IMG/VR virus record: IMGVR_UViG_3300004460_000261
Coordinates: 1 to 31,813 of that record
Direction: 5' to 3' (one strand)
Length of the DNA: 31,813 nucleotides
Origin: a virus
Shown here: one piece after another, positions 21,012-29,505 of the stretch
Layout of the letters: the number at the start of each line of letters is the position of its first letter
Numbering within the stretch: position 1 is the stretch's first letter
The notes under the pieces: generated by a model
Seen by the model: only the letters and a program-made list of their open reading frames with translations
The model's database searches: none
What the model was told of the DNA's origin: nothing
Translations under genes and position numbers: made by a program

Positions 21012-21305
21012 ATGAATACAGAAATCAAAAACAAACCTGCAGAAATCATTGACATTCCAACATTAAATTCTTGGGAACAATTTGATAAAAATAGAGATAA
21101 AGCAGATATGAATGGAAATGAACATTGCCCTTGTTGTGGTAAAGAAATTAAAAACCCTAAGTTTTTTATCAATACAATTTATGGAGGTTGTATGTATCCA
21201 AAATATAATAAAAATGAATATGCAGATGCTTGGATAATGGGAGTAGGTAGTGAATGTAGAAAAAAACTTCCTAAAGAATATGTAATGACTAAAGAAGAAT
21301 TATAA
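21012..21305 (+). CDS. small protein with Cys-rich, zinc-binding-like motif
   Basis: A 97-residue protein, first behind the promoter at 20960-20992; I chose ATG 21012 because an upstream start at 20967 would precede the transcript. A CPCCGKEI motif (about 39-46) with later Cys residues (GGCMYP, GSECRKKL) could bind one zinc ion. The rest is polar. Similar small Cys proteins occur in Bacteroidota phages and mobile elements without known function. Confidence 0.65.
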   Translation: MNTEIKNKPAEIIDIPTLNSWEQFDKNRDKADMNGNEHCPCCGKEIKNPKFFINTIYGGCMYPKYNKNEYADAWIMGVGSECRKKLPKEYVMTKEEL

Positions 21306-21345
21306 ATCAACAAGGGGTGCAGCATCCTAACAACTGCATAACAAA

Positions 21346-21444
21346 ATGGAAAAATTAATTGAGAACGCAACCCAGAAGCAAGTCATTATAGGAGCATTAG
21401 TATTGGTAATTTTATTCTGCTTAGCAGATAACCTATTTAATTAA
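21346..21444 (+). CDS. very small single-pass membrane protein
   Basis: A 32-residue frame with ATG 21346 behind an A-rich stretch and stop two bases before the next ATG. It consists of a charged N-terminal dozen residues, one membrane helix (about 13-26, VIIGALVLVILFC) and a short polar tail. It is too short for standard gene callers, but spacing and composition support translation. Role unknown; small inhibitors or superinfection-exclusion proteins look like this. Confidence 0.55.
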   Translation: MEKLIENATQKQVIIGALVLVILFCLADNLFN

Positions 21445-21445
21445 T

Positions 21446-21652
21446 ATGAAAACAACACACAAAATCAGCGAGTATATTAATCGCAATGCGGAACGCAAAA
21501 ACGCACATTGGAGGATTACAGGAGAATCAAAGATGTTTATGCACGATGGAATGTGGTATGATGAATCTGTCTTTGATAAGATATTAAGCCTTTATGAATA
21601 TGTAAAATTTAATGATAAAGGAGAGAATCCCGATAAAACTAAAATAAAATGA
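21446..21652 (+). CDS. small hypothetical protein in the accessory block
   Basis: A 68-residue basic protein with aromatic-rich middle (HWRITGESKMFMHDGMWYDE near 21-40) and polar C-terminus. There is no Cys, signal or membrane segment. It overlaps the next gene by 4 nt. Not recognised. Confidence 0.55.
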   Translation: MKTTHKISEYINRNAERKNAHWRITGESKMFMHDGMWYDESVFDKILSLYEYVKFNDKGENPDKTKIK

Positions 21653-21924
21653 TATACGCAATCCAAACAGAAAAAACCTGTCTTGTAACTAAGCAAGTTA
21701 ACGGAGTAAAGAAAATGATAACAAGGGTAGTGCCTATGTGGGTGGGGATAGTCAGTCCATTTAAAGAACCTTTGATAATGTACACCAGAAGTCCAAATGA
21801 AACAATCCTGCACACAGAAGAGGATATTCTTATGGTAACTGATATTCTAAATAAAAAAGGAATAAAACATAATGTTACTCAGGTAGAAAAAACATTCAAA
21901 AACTTCAAGACATTATTAAAATAA
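21649..21924 (+). CDS. small hypothetical protein in the accessory block
   Basis: A 91-residue protein, beta-rich in the first 55 residues (MIYAIQTEKTCLVTKQV; MITRVVPMWVGIVSPF) and helical at the end (TEEDILMVTDILNKKGIKHN). It overlaps its predecessor by 4 nt. No catalytic motif is visible and the family is unknown. Confidence 0.55.
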   Translation: MIYAIQTEKTCLVTKQVNGVKKMITRVVPMWVGIVSPFKEPLIMYTRSPNETILHTEEDILMVTDILNKKGIKHNVTQVEKTFKNFKTLLK

Positions 21925-21951
21925 AGATTATATTTGCTAAAACCTACAACT

Positions 21952-22116
21952 ATGGATATCTACACAAAACACGCTAAGCTATTAGGAAGTTATGAAGCAA
22001 TGTTATTATTTGCTATTGATGCTTTAAAAGGGAAAACTTTATTTTCAGGCAATGAACTTGCAGAATATCTGGAGAAACGGATTAAAGAAATTAACGAAGA
22101 AATCAATACACAATAA
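21952..22116 (+). CDS. small helical hypothetical protein before the regulator
   Basis: A 54-residue protein from ATG 21952; a TTG at 21934 in frame would add six residues and is less likely. It is predicted helical with an acidic/basic C-terminal helix (AEYLEKRIKEINEEINTQ). It stands two bases before the Cro/CI-like gene, so both are probably made together. Function unknown. Confidence 0.5.
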   Translation: MDIYTKHAKLLGSYEAMLLFAIDALKGKTLFSGNELAEYLEKRIKEINEEINTQ

Positions 22117-22118
22117 AT

Positions 22119-22334
22119 ATGAACATCGGAACACAATTAAAGGAAACAAGGAAATTATTGAATCTAACACAGAAGCAGTTGCAGGAGAAATCTAAAATCA
22201 GCTTTGTAACTATCAACAGGATTGAGGGAGGCTCAAACCCAAGATTAAATGTAATTAACAAATTGTTTAACGCAATGGGCAAGAATGTAAATCTTCAAGT
22301 AACTGACCAAACTACTGACAATGTCTTGGGATAA
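22119..22334 (+). CDS. Cro/CI-family helix-turn-helix regulator
   Basis: A 71-residue protein that is nearly all one XRE-type helix-turn-helix domain: GTQLKETRKLLNLTQKQLQE (4-23), then KSKISFVTINRIEGG with the recognition helix at about 28-38, and the following NPRLNVINKLFNAMG helix. It resembles small Cro-like repressors and antitoxins. It has no cleavage domain. With no integrase seen, it may time early versus late genes rather than lysogeny. Repeats at 10334-10492 and 20879-20912 are possible operators. Its end overlaps the tail chaperone by 14 nt. Confidence 0.8.
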   Translation: MNIGTQLKETRKLLNLTQKQLQEKSKISFVTINRIEGGSNPRLNVINKLFNAMGKNVNLQVTDQTTDNVLG

Positions 22335-22986
22335 GATTAATGTTTTTCAATATCAGCAATTAGTACCTGCTTTGGGGATAGAAGATGCTACTGACCAGAA
22401 TATGCGTTTAATAGCCATTTTAAACGGATGGACAGAGAATCAAGTGGATTCCCTATCTGTTGAAGAATATGCTAATGAGAAGGCTAAAATAGGATTCTTA
22501 AGTGAACCTATTGAAGGTAAACCTGTAAAGTACATAAAAGTAAACGGCAAGAGATACAAATGCGTTTATGATGTCAGAAAGTTACCTTCTGGTAGGTACA
22601 TTGAAAGCAAGGTATTTTCTGTTGAACTCGTGACAAATCTTCACAAGTTGGCAGCATCAATGGTAATCCCTATGCGTAAAACTATATTCGGTTGGAGAGA
22701 AGATAAGTACGATGCATCCAGACACGAAGAATATGCAACAGATTTACTTGAAGCAAGATTTGTTGATGTCTATCATTCCATTGTTTTTTTTTATCAAGTT
22801 TACAGAAATTGGATGGAAATTACAAAGGATTATTTGATACAGAAGATAGTGGAGATGGGCAAGAGCCATTCGGAGGCAGAAAAGGAGGTTCAAAATTTAT
22901 TGAATATTTTGGATGGCAGTATTGCTCCAAAATTGTTGCCGACTTCCACAATATCAGATATAATGAAGCATTTGAACTTCAAATAA
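22321..22986 (+). CDS. tail assembly chaperone, short (G-like) product
   Basis: A 221-residue protein in the place of the lambda G tail chaperone, before the tail genes, with an overlapping frame behind it. The N-terminal half (QLVPALGIEDATDQNMRLIA, then ILNGW) is typical of phage tail chaperones, which coat the tape measure during tail assembly. A run of nine T's at 22784-22792 lies in the last third and allows a -1 shift into the 77-codon downstream frame, as in lambda G/GT. The part after the slippery site (about residues 158-221) is the unshifted end. Confidence 0.7.
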   Translation: MSWDKINVFQYQQLVPALGIEDATDQNMRLIAILNGWTENQVDSLSVEEYANEKAKIGFLSEPIEGKPVKYIKVNGKRYKCVYDVRKLPSGRYIESKVFSVELVTNLHKLAASMVIPMRKTIFGWREDKYDASRHEEYATDLLEARFVDVYHSIVFFYQVYRNWMEITKDYLIQKIVEMGKSHSEAEKEVQNLLNILDGSIAPKLLPTSTISDIMKHLNFK

Positions 22987-23042
22987 TCGAATATTTAAAT
23001 ACGTTATCCTACCTGAAAGCCGAGAGAGATTTTAAAAAATAA
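22321..23042 (+). CDS. tail assembly chaperone, frameshifted (GT-like) product
   Basis: Probable -1 frameshift product of the gene starting at 22321. At the T9 run (22784-22792) the zero-frame codons are GTT TTT TTT TAT; a slip of one base gives TTT TTT TTA and continues open to the stop at 23040-23042. The fused protein would have about 157 + 83 = 240 residues. The added end (FIEYFGWQYCSKIVADFHNI, then ELQIIEYLNTLSYLKAER) is a helical, Trp-containing module typical of the T part of tail chaperones, followed by a terminator. No good independent start exists for this second frame (only TTG 22809), which supports frameshifting. Confidence 0.65.
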
Positions 23043-23065
23043 GTTCAGCAAGTGTCTGATTATTT

Positions 23066-23093
23066 CCCCTATCCTTAATTGGATGGGGTTTTT
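23066..23093 (+). terminator. rho-independent terminator after the tail chaperone
   Basis: CCCC-T-ATCC (23066-23074) pairs with GGATGGGG (23081-23088) with a bulged T; the loop is TTAATT, and five T's follow. It lies 23 bases after the frameshift-frame stop. The loop sequence is the same as in the terminator at 31645. Confidence 0.75.
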
Positions 23094-23128
23094 CAGTTAC
23101 TTTCGGATATTCTGGACATTTATATTAG

Positions 23129-23782
23129 ATGAATAAAGCAAAAGCACAGGGATTAATTGCAGCAGAATTTAATCGTTTGATTAATTCGCAGTATAGTAGT
23201 GTTGACTCAAATGCCTTACCATTGCTTGAAAAAATACTTTATTATATCGGATTTGAATTTACTGAGAAGGCTAAAGAAAACTTAACCAAATCTAAAGCCA
23301 TTGCTTCTGGTCAGCTATTTGATTTATCCTTGCCTATCGTTTATCAGAATAATATTGGAGGCTATACTCTGGAGGTTGGTTATCCAATAGGCTCAAAGGC
23401 TGATAAGTATTATGACTTTGTCAATAAGGGTGTAAGGGGAACTAAGAATAAAAAACAGAATCAAGGCACACCATATTCATACAAGTCTGGTAAAAAGAGT
23501 ATTCCTGTAAAACCAATACAGGATTGGTTAGCATTTAATAAAAGCAGGGCAGTAACATTTAAAAAATACAGAAAGTTAGGTGTTGAAGCTAAAGAAATAG
23601 ATGGAAAGAAAAGTTTAGCATTTGCCATTGCAAGGGGAATACACAGAGATGGATTAAGGGCAACAAAGTATTTTGATGATGCTCTGAAGGTGTTACAAAA
23701 TAAAGATTTTTTGGATGCTTTAGCAGTAGCATTGGAAGGAGATATAACTATACAAGTTAATAGAATACAAAAAGAACAATAA
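23129..23782 (+). CDS. HK97 gp10-like neck/tail protein
   Basis: A 217-residue protein resembling HK97-gp10-like proteins, which join head and tail or complete the tail tube. Features are the charged N-terminus, YYDFVNKGVRGTKNKKQNQG (about 90-109) with surrounding basic residues, and the late FAIARGIHRDGLRATKYF (about 167-184). It is the first gene after a terminator, so it probably has its own start, although no consensus promoter box was found in 23094-23128. It overlaps the next start by one base (TAATG). Confidence 0.6.
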   Translation: MNKAKAQGLIAAEFNRLINSQYSSVDSNALPLLEKILYYIGFEFTEKAKENLTKSKAIASGQLFDLSLPIVYQNNIGGYTLEVGYPIGSKADKYYDFVNKGVRGTKNKKQNQGTPYSYKSGKKSIPVKPIQDWLAFNKSRAVTFKKYRKLGVEAKEIDGKKSLAFAIARGIHRDGLRATKYFDDALKVLQNKDFLDALAVALEGDITIQVNRIQKEQ

Positions 23783-25008
23783 TGGCAATTACGATTTTAG
23801 ACACACCTGCGACATATTCTTCAATGCATACAGACTTATGGTTTGTTTCATCTTCAACGAATGCAGGAACGACAAACTTTAAATTTGTTTACGATGTAAA
23901 AGTAAATGGAAGTTTAGTTGCAAGGTCAAAAGTATTCCCAGATGTAAGCGGAAACTATGGAGTATTTAATGCTGCTCCTGTGGTAAGGGCATTTACATCA
24001 AATTACTTTGAGCCTTCAGGAAGTTCAATACTTGTGGCTTCTAACAACAAAATGAAAACTGATTATGTGTTAGAGGTAAGAGAAGAGGTATCTGGAAGCA
24101 TAGCAGTATTACCAGATGCAAGTGGAACATTTTCTGCATACAATTACTATCCGCCATTGTTTGCTGATATGATTGATATTGGAAATGAAATTCCTTTAGT
24201 TTTAGATGATTACTATGAGAATTTATTGGTTGCTAACTTTGCAGATAATTGGCTAACGGATAGGGATTTTGATAAGATAGAAATGGAGTTCGGAGACCAA
24301 TGCTTCATATCCTATTTCAGAAAGACAACAGGAGGCACATATACTGCAACTATTGATGTGGTTAATGAAGCAGGTAGTGTTCTATCAAGCTATACAGGAC
24401 CATTAACATTATCTGGAGAGTTTAATCTATTTAGCCTACAGGGAGCAGCCATTAATACATTTGCAGGAAGCACATTAATTACTGAGGATACTTATGGTTA
24501 TCATTTGTATATCAACTATTCTGCAGGTGGTTCTTCTTTTGTAACAAGTAAAGTTAAAGTTAAACAAGTATGCTACCCTAAACATAGGCAATACAACATT
24601 CATTTTCTTAATAGGCTTGGTGGATGGGACACAATGAAGTTTGCTTTAGTAAATAAAAGGAATACAGAGTTTACGAGGTCATCATATCGCAGAAGTGAAT
24701 GGCAGTTATCTGGAAGCAGTATGTCAAATGTTGATGCTTACAATAGGTATAATGAAACAACCTTAAACTATTCTATTCAGCATAAAGACAGAATGAAGTT
24801 GGTATCTGATTGGGTAAGTGAGAATGACTATGAATGGTTGGCTCAATTAGTAGGCTCAAGCATTTGTTATATTGAGGTGTTATCTGGTTATTTCCCTTGT
24901 GTTATCGCATTAACTAACTATGAATATAAGTTAGCATCAAGTGATAAGCTATTTAATTTTGAGGTGGATATTGAGGTTGGTAAATATATAAATAGTCAAT
25001 ACAGATGA
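23782..25008 (+). CDS. tail structural protein, beta-rich (Bacteroidota phage family)
   Basis: A 408-residue, mainly beta protein with Ser/Thr/Gly-rich composition. The N-terminal half shows strand pairs (LWFVSSSTNAGTTNFKFVYD; VNGSLVARSKVFPD), the middle an HFLNRLGGWDTMKFALVNKR segment, and the end strands leading to VDIEVGKYINSQYR. It belongs to a set found with the next gene in Bacteroidota siphophages, probably the distal tail or baseplate. The exact role is not shown. It overlaps the next gene by 4 nt. Confidence 0.6.
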   Translation: MAITILDTPATYSSMHTDLWFVSSSTNAGTTNFKFVYDVKVNGSLVARSKVFPDVSGNYGVFNAAPVVRAFTSNYFEPSGSSILVASNNKMKTDYVLEVREEVSGSIAVLPDASGTFSAYNYYPPLFADMIDIGNEIPLVLDDYYENLLVANFADNWLTDRDFDKIEMEFGDQCFISYFRKTTGGTYTATIDVVNEAGSVLSSYTGPLTLSGEFNLFSLQGAAINTFAGSTLITEDTYGYHLYINYSAGGSSFVTSKVKVKQVCYPKHRQYNIHFLNRLGGWDTMKFALVNKRNTEFTRSSYRRSEWQLSGSSMSNVDAYNRYNETTLNYSIQHKDRMKLVSDWVSENDYEWLAQLVGSSICYIEVLSGYFPCVIALTNYEYKLASSDKLFNFEVDIEVGKYINSQYR

Positions 25009-27035
25009 TAAGTACAGAAATATATATTGAGAATTATCAAGTTGATTTGGTTGAGGATATATCAACTGATTTCACTTATACGATTGATGACATTAACGAT
25101 TTTGGTGCTAAGAATACATCATTCAGTAAAACAATAACTTTAGTAGGTACTGCAAAGAATAACAAGATATTTGGATTTATTTTTGATTTAGGTAATTCTA
25201 ATGTTACTAATGATGCTTTACCAAATGTTAACTCAAACTTTAATGCTGCTAAAACTGCTCAATGTAGAATACTGATTGATAAAATACAAATCTTTAAAGG
25301 TATTATTAGGCTTTTAGAGATTGTTAATCAGTCAGGAACAATAGAATATCAATGTAATGTTAACGGAGATTTAGGAGGATTTATTTCTGAATTAGGAAAG
25401 GCTAAACTTGAAGATTTAGATTTTAGTGCTTACAATGAAACTTGGACACACGAACATATTGAAGCATCTTGGACAAGTGTAAGTGGAAGCGGTATTTTTT
25501 ATCCTTTGATTGATATTGGTGGAGTAACAAATAATGATTTAGATTTTCAATATCAGGCATTCAAACCTGCTTTATATGTTAAACAATATTTAGAAAAGAT
25601 ATTAGCAGGAACAGATTATACTTGGGATTTTCCTTTGCTATCAACTGATTTATTTAAAAGATTAATAATTCCTTGTAATCAAAAAATATTGAGTAAATAT
25701 TCAAATATTGCTTTGGCTGCAAATCCTACTGCAAATACTTATAATAATCCATCAAATGTTCATTATACTGCAACTACTTTAGGAAACTTTACTTTAAATG
25801 GAGGTAATGACCAATTTACTTATACTCCTGCTGCTGCAATGAATGATGAAATAATATGTTCAGTATTTGGACAAATTAATTCTGTAATAAGTGGAACAAC
25901 TGCAACTTTTACTTTATATAAAAATGCATCAATATTAGAACAACAAACAATTTCAGTTGCTTCATTACCTGCATTTTTTAATGTTGATTTATCTACAAAT
26001 AACGTTACATTTAATCAGAATGATATATTAAGAGTTGGCATTAGTTCAAATGTTACACAGATTCAACAATATGGTGGACAATTACAGGTTATAAGTTTAT
26101 TACCTACAACCGTGAATATAGGATATGGAGATGTGATAACAATCAATGATACAATCCCACACGGAATTTATCAAAAGGATTTTTTCATAAGTATTTGTAA
26201 GATGTTTAATCTTTATGTCTATGATGACCAATTTGATGAAAAAAAACTACATATTAAACCTTACATAGATTTCTATACAGGAACAACACAAGATTGGACT
26301 AATAAGGTAGACAGGTCAAAGGCTTGGTCAATTAAACCAATGAGTGAACTTAATAGTAGGTTTTATCAGTTTAAATATAAGGCTGATAACGATTACTACA
26401 ATGAGAATTATCGCAAAAGATATAACGAAGGTTATGGAGATAGATTGTATGATTCAGAATTTCAATTTGCTAATAATACAAGTTCAACAGAGGTAATATT
26501 TTCTGCAACTACATTATATCAAGGGACAGGAAAAGATAAAGTTTATTCTGCAATCTATAAAAAGTCAAATGATAATGCAGCAAAAGACCAGATGGATTTT
26601 AATATTAGAATCCTTCAGGCTCAAAAGATAACAGGTAGAACGAATTGGAAAATACAAAATGGTGCATCTAATTTGGTTACATTAAATGCTTATGGTTATG
26701 CAGGACATTTGCAATTTAATAATTCATTACTACCATTAAATGATATCAATTTTGGAGCACCAAATGAGCTTTATTTTACTGCAGAATCCTATCCTACTAC
26801 TAACCTATTTAATGCCTATTATAGTGATTATATGGCTGAAATAACGGATAAAGATAGTAAGCTATTAACTTGTCAAGTTTTATTAAATGCTCTGGATATT
26901 CAGCAACTTGATTTCAGTAGATTAGTTTGGATAGATGGTATATTGTTTAGGATTAACAAAGTGATAAACTATAATCCAATGAATTACACCACGACAAAAG
27001 TGGAATTACTTAAAGTGATAACAAAAACATTCTAA
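25005..27035 (+). CDS. large tail protein (baseplate hub / tail tip candidate)
   Basis: A 676-residue protein, N-terminally reminiscent of tail tip proteins of Bacteroidota phages (VDLVEDISTDFTYTIDDIND near 14-33, then NTSFSKTITLVGT). The middle is beta-rich and Asn-rich; the C-terminal third has FFISICKMFNLYVYDDQFDE and SRLVWIDGILFRINKV, like domains of baseplate hub proteins. It has no visible peptidase or lysozyme motif. The tape measure follows immediately, so both probably assemble in the tail tip. Confidence 0.65.
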   Translation: MISTEIYIENYQVDLVEDISTDFTYTIDDINDFGAKNTSFSKTITLVGTAKNNKIFGFIFDLGNSNVTNDALPNVNSNFNAAKTAQCRILIDKIQIFKGIIRLLEIVNQSGTIEYQCNVNGDLGGFISELGKAKLEDLDFSAYNETWTHEHIEASWTSVSGSGIFYPLIDIGGVTNNDLDFQYQAFKPALYVKQYLEKILAGTDYTWDFPLLSTDLFKRLIIPCNQKILSKYSNIALAANPTANTYNNPSNVHYTATTLGNFTLNGGNDQFTYTPAAAMNDEIICSVFGQINSVISGTTATFTLYKNASILEQQTISVASLPAFFNVDLSTNNVTFNQNDILRVGISSNVTQIQQYGGQLQVISLLPTTVNIGYGDVITINDTIPHGIYQKDFFISICKMFNLYVYDDQFDEKKLHIKPYIDFYTGTTQDWTNKVDRSKAWSIKPMSELNSRFYQFKYKADNDYYNENYRKRYNEGYGDRLYDSEFQFANNTSSTEVIFSATTLYQGTGKDKVYSAIYKKSNDNAAKDQMDFNIRILQAQKITGRTNWKIQNGASNLVTLNAYGYAGHLQFNNSLLPLNDINFGAPNELYFTAESYPTTNLFNAYYSDYMAEITDKDSKLLTCQVLLNALDIQQLDFSRLVWIDGILFRINKVINYNPMNYTTTKVELLKVITKTF

Positions 27036-28859
27036 ATGGCAGATTTAAATTTTAAGATAAATATAGGCGGTACAGAAACGATTGCTAAGACTTTTGGAGA
27101 AGTAAAAAAAGCTATCAAGGATGCTGAATTTCAAGCACTTGCATTAAGTGAACAATTTGGTGCAACAGATGAAAGGGTTTTAGCTTTAAGAAAACAAATA
27201 GGTGCATTAAAAGATACAATAGATGATTCAGCAGCAGCCACGAAAAACTATGCAGGTACTTCAGCTATATTTCCTGCAGTTGCTAAAAGTGTACAAGGTA
27301 TTGCTTCTGGTTTTACTGCCGTACAAGGTGCTATAAATTTATTTGGTGGAGAAGCTAAAAATGTAGAAAAGGCTTTATTGAAAGTTCAGTCAGCAATGGC
27401 ACTTTCACAAGGTTTAGGAGATTTAATTGAGGCAAAAGATTCTTTCACTAACCTTGCAGGTGTTATTAAAGGAGGTGTTGTCAAAGCATTTCAAACACTA
27501 AGAACAGCAATAAGTGGAACAGGTGTCTTAGCATTAGCAGTTGCAGTTGGATTATTAATATCAAATTTTGATGCAGTAAAAAAGTATGTACTAAATCTTA
27601 TTCCTGTACTTGGTAAGGTTGCAGATTTTGTTGGAAACCTTGTTAATAAAATTACTGATTTTGTTGGTATAACAAGTGAAGGAGAAAGACAACTTGAAAA
27701 GTTACAAAAAACTACAGAAAGGGGTAATGAATCTATAAATCAAAGGATTAAGGTATTAAAAGCACAGGGAGGTAAAGAAAAAGAAATATATAAAGAAAGT
27801 ACAACACTTATTGAAAATGATTTAAATGTATTAAGAAAAACTTTATCAGCAAAAGGAGAATTAACTGCAGAAGAACAAAAGAAATTTAGAGAACTACAGA
27901 ATGAAAAAGAGGTACTAAGATTTGAAGAAACGAAAAGAATTAAAGAGGAAAATAAAAAACAATCTGAATCTAATCAAAAAAAGAATGAAGAACTATTAAA
28001 ACAGAATGAAGAAAAGAGACAAAAAGAATTAGAGGTTGAGAAAAAACGAAGAGATGATGTTTTAGGTGTTGAAGAAGAGATTAGAAAAATTAGAAATCAA
28101 ACTGCATTAGTAGGATTGTCTGATAAAGATAAAAGACTATTAGAATTACAACAAGAACTTGATGCTAATTTAGCTAAATATAAAGATAATTTAGATGCAA
28201 GACAAAAAGCATATATACTTTATGAAGAAGGTGTTAAACTTTCTAATGCATTAACGAAAGAAGAAGTTAAAGAAAAAGAAAAAAAGGACAATGAAACATT
28301 TTTAGATAATCTCAGTAAAAGAGCATCTGCAAGTATAGCAAACGTTTATGCAGTAAAACAAGAAGGTCAAGTTGTTCAAGCAACAGAAGAACAAAAACAA
28401 CAAGCATATAGAGCTACAGGAGATACTTTTGGTGCATTATCTGATTTGATTGGTAGGCAAACTGCAGCAGGTAAATCATTGGCAATAGGTCAAGCATTAA
28501 TAAATACATTTTTAGGTGTTACAGAGGTACTTAGAAATAAAACAACAATACCAGAGCCATTTGGAACAATCACAAAGGTTGCATCAATAGCTACTATTTT
28601 AGCATCTGGTTTAGGTGCAGTAAGACAAATTAAAAGTACACAAATAGCAGGTGCAGGAGGTGGAGGTGGTTCTATACCTTCTATTTCGTCAATAGCACCT
28701 ATGACACCACAACAACCACAAGCACAATTAACACAACTTAATTCATCAACAATTAATGCTTTAGGAAATCAAGCAATTAAAGCCTATGTAGTGGAAACAG
28801 ATGTAACAACTAATCAACAGAGAATCAAAGCCATACAACAAAGAGCAAGGTTTGATTGA
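27036..28859 (+). CDS. tail tape measure protein
   Basis: A 607-residue protein with the tape-measure pattern. The N-terminal 150 residues form long helices of Ala/Leu-rich sequence (AALALSEQFG-like; VEKALLKVQSAMALSQGLGD). A hydrophobic double segment lies near 150-195 (LALAVAVGLLISNFDAVKKY and VLGKVADFVGNL). A Lys/Glu-rich coiled coil covers about 230-430, and a further hydrophobic Gly/Ala region about 465-550, ending in a low-complexity Gln-rich tail. It sets tail length; 607 residues would imply a rather short siphoviral tail (roughly 90 nm at the usual ratio). It is unusual that it lies after, not before, the large distal tail genes. Confidence 0.85.
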   Translation: MADLNFKINIGGTETIAKTFGEVKKAIKDAEFQALALSEQFGATDERVLALRKQIGALKDTIDDSAAATKNYAGTSAIFPAVAKSVQGIASGFTAVQGAINLFGGEAKNVEKALLKVQSAMALSQGLGDLIEAKDSFTNLAGVIKGGVVKAFQTLRTAISGTGVLALAVAVGLLISNFDAVKKYVLNLIPVLGKVADFVGNLVNKITDFVGITSEGERQLEKLQKTTERGNESINQRIKVLKAQGGKEKEIYKESTTLIENDLNVLRKTLSAKGELTAEEQKKFRELQNEKEVLRFEETKRIKEENKKQSESNQKKNEELLKQNEEKRQKELEVEKKRRDDVLGVEEEIRKIRNQTALVGLSDKDKRLLELQQELDANLAKYKDNLDARQKAYILYEEGVKLSNALTKEEVKEKEKKDNETFLDNLSKRASASIANVYAVKQEGQVVQATEEQKQQAYRATGDTFGALSDLIGRQTAAGKSLAIGQALINTFLGVTEVLRNKTTIPEPFGTITKVASIATILASGLGAVRQIKSTQIAGAGGGGGSIPSISSIAPMTPQQPQAQLTQLNSSTINALGNQAIKAYVVETDVTTNQQRIKAIQQRARFD

Positions 28860-28889
28860 TAAATAATAAAAATTAAAACATTTATAGTT

Positions 28890-29474
28890 ATGGAATTACC
28901 TATTTACGAATTGATGATAAATGAAGATATGCAAGATGATGCTGAGGTATCATTTATTGCTTTGGTAGATAAACCTGCGATTCAAAGAAATTGGAATGCG
29001 TTTAAAGAAAATGTTAAGTTTCAAATCGTTTCTGAAGATAAGCAAATTATCTCTGGTCCTGTTATGTTGGCTGATTCTCCTATCTATCGCAATGATGCTA
29101 CTAATGGCGAGTATTATGTGGTGTTCAGCAAAGACACTATTTTTAAGATTGCTCAAAAGTTTTTCAAAAAAGGATATCAAGCAAATGTAAACTTAATGCA
29201 CGATAGCAATCAGCAGGTAAGCGGAGTAACTATGTTTGAATCTTTTATTTGTGATACTGAAAGAGGTATTCTACCAATGAGAGGATTTGAAGATGCACCT
29301 GATGGAAGTTGGTTTGGTAGCTTTAAAGTAGAGAATCCAGAAGTATGGACAATGATTAAGGAAGGTAATTTTAAAGGGTTTTCAGTTGAGGGAATATTTG
29401 AATATTCAAAGGCTAAAACAAAAGAAGCACAATTATTAGATAGCATTAAAGATATTCTGCAATCTGTTAAGTGA
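28890..29474 (+). CDS. prohead protease (XkdF-like)
   Basis: A 194-residue protein of the XkdF-like head maturation protease group. IALVDKPAIQRNW (23-35) is a typical start of the domain, NLMHDSN carries H104, and FKGFSVEGIF carries S165, giving the likely His-Ser catalytic pair. It precedes a scaffold-like protein and the capsid protein, the classical order of protease, scaffold and capsid. It would trim the scaffold or capsid during head maturation. The start lacks a Shine-Dalgarno sequence. Confidence 0.8.
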   Translation: MELPIYELMINEDMQDDAEVSFIALVDKPAIQRNWNAFKENVKFQIVSEDKQIISGPVMLADSPIYRNDATNGEYYVVFSKDTIFKIAQKFFKKGYQANVNLMHDSNQQVSGVTMFESFICDTERGILPMRGFEDAPDGSWFGSFKVENPEVWTMIKEGNFKGFSVEGIFEYSKAKTKEAQLLDSIKDILQSVK

Positions 29475-29505
29475 TAAACATTAAATAAAATAAACATTTA
29501 CAATT

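Noticed and set aside
21306-21345. Short hairpin TGCAG/CTGCA between small genes as a terminator
   Set aside because: The stem is only about 5 bp, has no T tract and lies within an apparent operon.
22119-22334. Cro/CI-like protein as evidence of lysogeny
   Set aside because: No integrase, attachment-site pair or excisionase was recognised, so one small regulator does not make a temperate phage.
28996-29190. Alternative + frame within the prohead protease gene
   Set aside because: It is fully contained in the protease gene, whose catalytic residues are visible, and the product looks like a random hydrophobic/basic sequence.
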